The notes beneath the pieces are model-generated. The model did not search any database. It was not told the DNA's origin and saw only the letters and a list, made by a program, of their open reading frames with translations. The translations under genes and the position numbers were made by a program. Below are positions 32,574-38,049 of a stretch of DNA of 38,049 nucleotides, one piece after another; the first letter of the stretch is position 1, and every line of letters starts with the position of its first letter. Source of the DNA: Eubacteriales bacterium (GTDB taxonomy: Bacteria > Bacillota > Clostridia > Lachnospirales > Lachnospiraceae); assembly GCA_030536755.1 (NCBI GenBank), contig JAUNPJ010000035.1, positions 1 to 38,049 of the forward strand, read 5' to 3'.

Positions 32574-34976
32574 TTATTTCATTCCAGTCGGTTTTCCATT
32601 TTTTCTCTTTCTGTATAAAAAGCGAACGCACTCCAGGATTCCCCAGGCTCCGGCACCTCCTGCCATTCCCATGGCAAATGGAAGGCTCTGCCTTCCTGTC
32701 TCCCTCCCCCTTTGCGGTTCAGCCACATCGTCACCTCTCTCCGATTCCACCTCTGAAAAAGGCAGCGCATCAAACTCCAATTCTTCCTCATCCGGTGTCC
32801 ACTCTTCTGCGTCAAAATTCCAGCCGTCTTCTTTGGTTTTACTTTTTGATTTTGAGGAAGCAGTCTTTCCTGCTCCGGAAGACGAGGTTGTTTTCGCAGT
32901 AGAAGCAGCAGAACTCGTTGTTTTTCCTTTTGTTTTTGTACTGCCGCTACTCTTCCTCACAGAAGTACCACTCCCACCGGGTGTTGCTGATGGCTTTGGA
33001 GTCGGCGTTGCAAGTCCCGTACCGTTTCCGTCTCCTTTTCCGCCCTTTTTGATTGTCACATCCGACATGTCATAAAGACCGGTCTTTCCGTTTTTCAGTC
33101 GCTGATAGGCAGTCATCGCATAGTATCCCTGCTCTGTCGCCATACCATTGACTGTGCCCGCTGCACCACCGCCATTGTTCTGTGCACCGGCTTTCACGTG
33201 CATGAAACCACTTCCATCAATATGATAAGAAAGAAGATTTTCCATCGTCCAGTTGCCGCCCTTAATAAAACGTTCATCCGTCTGTGGGTCGATTCCAAGA
33301 CTGCATAACGCCACGATTACCTGTGCACAGGACTCCTCCGTCTCCACACCGACCGTCGCATAACCACCGTTATCGAGCTGAATGCTGCTGAGTGCCTCCA
33401 GCCCCCGGTCAATGGCAGCTGTCACTTCTTCATAGCCCGCTTTGTTGTAATAAGGAGCCAGCGCCTGCAGAGCCATGGCTGTCACATCGGAGTCCGGCAC
33501 ATTTCCCATCATGGCCCATCCTCCGCCGTTTATTTCACTGCCGACCAGATACTCGAGCAATATCTCTTCTGTCGTCTGTATCTGAACCGATGCATTCTTC
33601 GGAAATGAATATTCCGGATTTGAATTCAGCGCCAGAAGCGCCCAGATCGGACCGTTGAGTCCCTGTCCTTTGACTTTGTCAAAATCCGATAAATACTGAA
33701 ACAGGTTATAGCCGCCGACATTTCTGGCATCCTTTCCCATCGCAGTCAGAGAGAGCACCCGCTTCGAATACTCTGTATATTTGGAAGTATTCGTCAGGAT
33801 TCCGTGCTGTTCTTCTATGTAGTTCGCCGTATGATTATAATAAGTAGAAAAATACGAATCCTGAAGACTCATCCCGCTTCTCGCCAGGCCCAGCACAAAC
33901 CACTCACTTCCCACCGTCGGACTTTTGTCAATCGACAGCATATACTGCTTCGTCTCCTTCATCACTTGGGAAACACTTTTCTTCAGCTCATTCGCACCCT
34001 GCATGACCGTGACTTCACATACGGCACGCATATCCGGATGTTCGTTTACCTTCGCTGTGATCACAGCCTTCCCCTTCTTCTCAGCCGTCACAACACCTTT
34101 TTCACTTACCTTAGCCACCGACGGATTGCTGCTCGACCATGAGACGGTGTATTCCTCTGTCACAGATGCCGGAACCGGCAATACCTCCAGCGTCCTTTTC
34201 TGACCTTTGTTAATTTTCAGCGTCTCATGATTCAGGCTGATTCCCTCCAGTCCTGCCGGAAGATCCACCACCAGAACACTGTTCAGTGTCCTTGCACTGC
34301 TGATATAAAAATCACCGTTTTCCTGTACGACCGGAGACAGATCCAGAAACGAATCCCCCAGATCACGCAGCACCATCGATCTTGTCAAGGCTTGATACCC
34401 CTCCACTGCAGGCAAGGTCATCGACAACGGTGTCATCGGCTTATATGCCTCGCCTGTCCGGATATCTGTATAGCGAATCTGCTTGTACAGCACAATCTGC
34501 GGCGATGTCTTCTCATATTGGCGGACAAGCTTTTCGAGCATCTCCTGTGTATCGGTGCCATCTGTAATCTCCAGTTTCACATACCAGGGATTACCCGTGA
34601 CGGTAAATCCACAATCCGTAGACAGGACCGCCGCAATCCGTTCCCGCACAGTCCCAAGCTTCTCCACAATATCCGGAGAAATCTGCTCTTTTTGTGATTC
34701 CTCAAGCGCATCATACGCATCCGAGGCCGCCAGAAACTCCTGCATCACCGAAGACTCCAGATCCGGCGTCGTCTGCTCCACAGCCGCCAGGACCGCAGCA
34801 GCAATCTCTGATACAGAATACTGCCCGTCCTTCCCCGCCTGCATACTTGCTTCCTCATTTTCATTTTCTTGTTGTGCCGTCTGTTCCGAAGGAAGCGTAT
34901 CCCCCGATACCGGCAGTACACTCCCCGTCACAAGACACGCATGCAAAAGCAATATAAAAATTGTTTTCTTTTTCAT
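32574..34976 (-). CDS. Exported alpha/alpha-toroid protein (transcobalamin alpha-like)
   Basis: 800 residues from the ATG at 34976 (MKKKTIFILLLHACL), which begins the signal peptide; the TTG at 35018 lies in a hairpin and is unlikely. Approximate order: acidic N-terminal stretch and helical segment (50-120), a mixed domain with a DUF4430-like start (GNPWYVKLEITDGT, 125-235), a Big2 domain (242-327), and an alpha/alpha toroid (345-636). The toroid shows terpenoid-cyclase/transcobalamin-type repeats such as GGGWAMMGNVPDSDVTAMAL, then ALAPYY, and GGYATVGVETEESCAQVIVA, with MATEQGYYAMTAYQ at the end. A low-complexity Ser/Thr/Lys/Gly linker follows, then one membrane helix (about 762-785) and a basic tail, so the toroid is anchored on the surface. 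It may bind the ligand opposite the DUF4430 lipoprotein. Confidence 0.88.
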   Translation of the reverse strand: MKKKTIFILLLHACLVTGSVLPVSGDTLPSEQTAQQENENEEASMQAGKDGQYSVSEIAAAVLAAVEQTTPDLESSVMQEFLAASDAYDALEESQKEQISPDIVEKLGTVRERIAAVLSTDCGFTVTGNPWYVKLEITDGTDTQEMLEKLVRQYEKTSPQIVLYKQIRYTDIRTGEAYKPMTPLSMTLPAVEGYQALTRSMVLRDLGDSFLDLSPVVQENGDFYISSARTLNSVLVVDLPAGLEGISLNHETLKINKGQKRTLEVLPVPASVTEEYTVSWSSSNPSVAKVSEKGVVTAEKKGKAVITAKVNEHPDMRAVCEVTVMQGANELKKSVSQVMKETKQYMLSIDKSPTVGSEWFVLGLARSGMSLQDSYFSTYYNHTANYIEEQHGILTNTSKYTEYSKRVLSLTAMGKDARNVGGYNLFQYLSDFDKVKGQGLNGPIWALLALNSNPEYSFPKNASVQIQTTEEILLEYLVGSEINGGGWAMMGNVPDSDVTAMALQALAPYYNKAGYEEVTAAIDRGLEALSSIQLDNGGYATVGVETEESCAQVIVALCSLGIDPQTDERFIKGGNWTMENLLSYHIDGSGFMHVKAGAQNNGGGAAGTVNGMATEQGYYAMTAYQRLKNGKTGLYDMSDVTIKKGGKGDGNGTGLATPTPKPSATPGGSGTSVRKSSGSTKTKGKTTSSAASTAKTTSSSGAGKTASSKSKSKTKEDGWNFDAEEWTPDEEELEFDALPFSEVESERGDDVAEPQRGRETGRQSLPFAMGMAGGAGAWGILECVRFLYRKRKNGKPTGMK

Positions 34977-35005
34977 AGATGTCGTCCATTCCCTAATATG
35001 GCATA

Positions 35006-35032
35006 AGCCCTCCGGCAAATTGCCGGAAGGCT
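35006..35032. repeat. Intercistronic hairpin
   Basis: AGCCTTCCGGCAA (minus strand) pairs with TTGCCGGAGGGCT with one mismatch over 13 positions. It lies in the 64-base gap between the right-edge gene and the toroid gene. No T-tract follows on either strand, so it is more likely an RNA-processing or stabilising hairpin than a terminator. It could set unequal expression of the two genes. Confidence 0.6.
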
Positions 35033-35040
35033 CGTTCTGC

Positions 35041-38000
35041 CTATTTCGTTTTGACTTTCTTTACTGCCGAATAGCTTCCATATACGTTCTTTCCATTTAC
35101 TGTTCTGTATGCACGGACTTTGTAATAATAATTCTTTTTCGATTTCAGCCTGCTATCAGTATAAGAGACTGTGCTTCCTTTTTTGATCGTTCCTACTCTT
35201 GTATATTTGCCATTCTGGCTTGTCGCACGGTATACGGCATAACCGGATGCGCCGGATACTTTAGACCATTTCACGGTAACCGATGTACCTTTTGCTTTCG
35301 CACTGGAAAGTTTCACAGCAGCCGGTACAATCTTTGCAGTCTTCACAGAAGAGAAACCGCTGTAAACCTTCTCACCGGATATGGTCGCATACGCACGTAC
35401 TTTATAATAGTAAGTCTTGCCGGTTGTCAGTTTCTTGTGCGTATAGCAAATTGTCTCACTCTCTGTAATTGCAGCAATCTTCTTGTAAGTGCCGCTCTTG
35501 GAGCTCTTTGCATATACCTGATAACCATCTGCCTCAGAAAATTCGGACCATGTCACCTTCGCAGAATTGTAGCTGAGAGAAACGGCCTTGATTCCTGCTA
35601 CCTTTCCTGCTTTGAATGCGGCTTTTTTCTGCTCCGCCTTCTCCTGCTCTGCCTTTCGGTAATTTGTTACCAGTTGTTCTACAAGCTCCAGCTGTTTTTT
35701 GTTATACAGATAAGAAATTCCCTCTGTGCCCAGCTTCTCCATCGCTTCTTTCACAGCTTTGACTTCCTTCTCCACACTGTCAATATTAGCAGGAGTCAGC
35801 TCTGTCGGAAGATTCATGATCCACTCATCGATTTCTCTGGCATCTGCCACATTCTTTGTGGTCTTATCCACCTGTTTCTGAATCTCCGCAATCACATCCG
35901 CAAACGAAATGGTCTTATTACCTACTGTTACCGTCACCGAGGCCAGTGCTTCTTTGTCGCTGCCATAGCAATTGTTGTAAGTATCAAGCAGCGCCTGCAC
36001 ACTTGCAAGCGTGTCGCGTGTTACCGGTACTGCCATAATCTGTGCATAGACCTTCGATGCATTGTCTGCGAATTTCTGCAGCTTCTGTGTCTTATAAACA
36101 GGGTAAGTCTCCGCCAGTTTCAACAATGCATTCATGTTGGCCACAAGACTGGTATTCTGTGCGTCAAACGCTTTCTGATCTGCTGCTGACAATGCTTCAA
36201 ACGCCATCTCAGCGTCGACAAGCTTTGTGATCTCCGCATCTGCAAGCTGACGTCCGGATGCACCCACATGTTCCTGCATCTCTTCTTCCGGAAGTGCTTC
36301 CAGATCTGCTGTTTCCACAGAAACCGCCTTTTCCGTCTCCGGTACTTCCTGGATTTCTTCTGCCATCTCTTCTGCGCTCTGTGCGATTTCTTCCGTATCC
36401 ACGCTCTCCACAACAGAAGTCTCTTCTTCAGATACTTCTGCTGGCTCTGCACCTACCCGCTCACTTGCTGTATATGGTGCGATCACAGATGCATTCGGAA
36501 GTGCATTCATCATGTCTTTGAGTTCCTGGAAATTCAGCTGTCGGATATATCCCTCTGCCTTTACAAGGGAACTCAGGTTACTGATCAGGCTCTGACGGGA
36601 AGGATCGATTCCATCCACCATGCCTCTGACGTTGACTACATAATCTTTCCAGGAATCCCAGACTGCTTTCGTCGGAACGCCGTTGTTCTTCTCTGTCTCC
36701 TTCAAAGGTCCATCAATGCGGTTACCTGCCGGATTGGTGGTCGCTCTCAGCTCATCAATCTTACCGATAATGTCTGCGATATCCGCATCCACCTTATTCT
36801 CTTTGATAAACATCTCTGCATCTTCGAGCAGACTGTAGTTCGTCACGAGTGCTTTCTGCTCCGCAGTCAGCGCATTGTAAAGTGTTCTTGCCTCGATGAC
36901 AAGTACTTCCCTGTCAGCAAAATTCTGTGCAGTCAGTGTTCCAATCGAAGAAATCTTGTTGATGACTGCCTGTGCCTCCAGAAGGTTCGTCAGCTTTTTC
37001 TGTACCTCAATCAGCTTATAGGCGTTCGTTACCTGCGCCTTCAAAGAAGCATCCAGTGCATCATAAGCACTCTTCGCCTGATTGATCTTTGTCTCATCTG
37101 CAACGGTCACACGGCTTGCATCCGGCAGAGCATTGATCAGGGAGATGACATTTGTAACTGCAGCCTGATCTGACCTGATCTTGGCAATCTGTTTGCGCAG
37201 AGAAGCGATCTTGGAATAATTGTAAACGCCTTTCTGCTCCTGTTCAGACAACTTTTTGTACTGTGCATCTGCCTCATCGATGGCAGCTTCATCTGCCAAA
37301 GTTGCGGTGTCAGGAAGTGTATCGATGGCATTGATGACAACTATAACACCTTGTACGCTTTTCAAAGCTTTTTCTAAATCTTCCGCATTTCTTACATAAT
37401 ATTGAAGTCTTTCTGTGGAAACTTCATCAGTTCCCAATTGATTAAAAGCATTTTGGACTTCTACTATCTTTTTGACATCTGTCAGATAGTTTGTTCCAAT
37501 TTCAGAAATCAAATTCTCTACTTTTTCAACTTCGCTGCGCTCAGCTTTGTTTCCCATAAACATATATGTTTTACTTCCCTGAACGTTCTCAAGAACCTTT
37601 TTTAATTCATAATATTTATCACCATTTGGACTAATATTCAAATTACCAGGCGTCGCATTTTTAGCTTGAGTATATACTTCCATTAATTTCTTATAATCGT
37701 TTGAATTATTTTCTAAATCATTTAAACAATTTTCTGCAGCACCAACAAGTTGATTATATTTACTTGTTGTAACTGCACATTCAGATCGAATATCACCCTT
37801 TCCCCAATAAATATCACCCAATGCGATCATAAGATCTTTATTGTAACCGTGTTGTTTGGATTGAACTGCATAATAGTCCAAAGGATTTGACCAAAAATCT
37901 CCGGTTTCAGTTTGATATTTGCTTATTGAAGAAATTGGTGTCACACTACTTCCATCTTGCAACATAATTTTCCATTCGTCTGTTCCCAAGTCTACCCCAT

Positions 38001-38049
38001 ATGCAGCCAAACCAGATAACGCGCAACCAAAAGTATATAGATTTGCATT
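35041..38049 (-). CDS. Large surface protein, 5' end outside window
   Basis: The frame is open to the right edge (1002 residues visible); the listed TTG at 38010 is not a start. The first 80 or so visible residues (ALSGLAAYGVDLGTDEWKIM to DLMIALGDIY) resemble the last repeat of an alpha/alpha toroid and align by eye with the end of the toroid in the next gene. Next come several three-helix repeats of about 75-85 residues with a common core (A-Y-D/N-A-L-x(3-5)-Q-K-x-x-V-T-N-Y), an acidic Glu/Val/Ser-rich insertion encoded at about 36260-36470, more helical repeats, and two FN3 domains at the C-terminus. The likely role is a long stalk displaying a ligand-binding toroid. The far 5' part is visibly more AT-rich than the rest. 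Confidence 0.85.
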   Translation of the reverse strand, partial: NANLYTFGCALSGLAAYGVDLGTDEWKIMLQDGSSVTPISSISKYQTETGDFWSNPLDYYAVQSKQHGYNKDLMIALGDIYWGKGDIRSECAVTTSKYNQLVGAAENCLNDLENNSNDYKKLMEVYTQAKNATPGNLNISPNGDKYYELKKVLENVQGSKTYMFMGNKAERSEVEKVENLISEIGTNYLTDVKKIVEVQNAFNQLGTDEVSTERLQYYVRNAEDLEKALKSVQGVIVVINAIDTLPDTATLADEAAIDEADAQYKKLSEQEQKGVYNYSKIASLRKQIAKIRSDQAAVTNVISLINALPDASRVTVADETKINQAKSAYDALDASLKAQVTNAYKLIEVQKKLTNLLEAQAVINKISSIGTLTAQNFADREVLVIEARTLYNALTAEQKALVTNYSLLEDAEMFIKENKVDADIADIIGKIDELRATTNPAGNRIDGPLKETEKNNGVPTKAVWDSWKDYVVNVRGMVDGIDPSRQSLISNLSSLVKAEGYIRQLNFQELKDMMNALPNASVIAPYTASERVGAEPAEVSEEETSVVESVDTEEIAQSAEEMAEEIQEVPETEKAVSVETADLEALPEEEMQEHVGASGRQLADAEITKLVDAEMAFEALSAADQKAFDAQNTSLVANMNALLKLAETYPVYKTQKLQKFADNASKVYAQIMAVPVTRDTLASVQALLDTYNNCYGSDKEALASVTVTVGNKTISFADVIAEIQKQVDKTTKNVADAREIDEWIMNLPTELTPANIDSVEKEVKAVKEAMEKLGTEGISYLYNKKQLELVEQLVTNYRKAEQEKAEQKKAAFKAGKVAGIKAVSLSYNSAKVTWSEFSEADGYQVYAKSSKSGTYKKIAAITESETICYTHKKLTTGKTYYYKVRAYATISGEKVYSGFSSVKTAKIVPAAVKLSSAKAKGTSVTVKWSKVSGASGYAVYRATSQNGKYTRVGTIKKGSTVSYTDSRLKSKKNYYYKVRAYRTVNGKNVYGSYSAVKKVKTK

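Noticed and set aside
34483-36189. Plus-strand 568-residue ORF
   Set aside because: Antisense shadow of the toroid gene and the edge gene. Low-complexity Cys/Arg/Leu-rich translation, no start signals, crosses two real genes.

Overview
The window reads as a low-to-mid GC Firmicute of the class Clostridia, most likely a gut Lachnospiraceae member. This is judged from protein style (LeuRS, SstT, ECF genes, Big2/FN3 surface proteins), Firmicute-type promoters (TTGACA/TATAAT with 17-bp spacers) and strong AGGAGG ribosome binding sites; it was not proven by any search. No rRNA, tRNA, CRISPR array or intact insertion sequence was seen.

Layout. (1) About 0.2-8.8 kb is an accessory stretch, nearly all on the minus strand. 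Intact genes are a lipoprotein, two alpha/beta hydrolases, an Ntn-type amide hydrolase, an EFR1-type flavodoxin-ferredoxin, small membrane proteins and a GNAT enzyme. Mixed among them are broken remains of an SDR, a GNAT enzyme, a NUDIX hydrolase, a serine hydrolase and a CPBP protease. Several of these keep both ends but have lost the middle. (2) 8.9-10.4 kb holds a TetR regulator with tandem operators in its own promoter and a divergent TIM-barrel isomerase-like gene. (3) 10.4-17.8 kb holds a five-gene Opp/Dpp/Nik-type ABC importer (minus) and a MATE transporter (plus). Each has its own promoter, its own cobalamin riboswitch and its own intrinsic terminator, in a divergent 0.9-kb control region. 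(4) 17.8-25.7 kb is housekeeping-like: leuS, sstT, a conserved membrane protein and an EF-G paralogue. (5) 25.9 kb to the right edge is a minus-strand operon whose 5' end lies outside the window.

The operon in (5) is the most interesting part. It encodes a complete ECF transporter (S component, fused double ATPase, EcfT) together with four exported proteins. Two of these carry DUF4430 domains, which resemble the C-terminal beta domain of transcobalamin and intrinsic factor. One carries an alpha/alpha toroid of the kind forming the other half of those vitamin B12 carriers. The fourth, cut by the window edge, begins in what looks like the last repeat of another toroid. I read this as a split, cell-surface, transcobalamin-like capture system feeding a dedicated ECF importer. 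The ligand (a corrinoid) is inferred from domain families and from the two cobalamin riboswitches 10 kb away; it is not shown directly.

Together, regions (3) and (5) suggest a cobalt/corrinoid acquisition neighbourhood: a riboswitch-controlled ABC importer, a riboswitch-controlled MATE carrier, and an ECF system with surface binding proteins.
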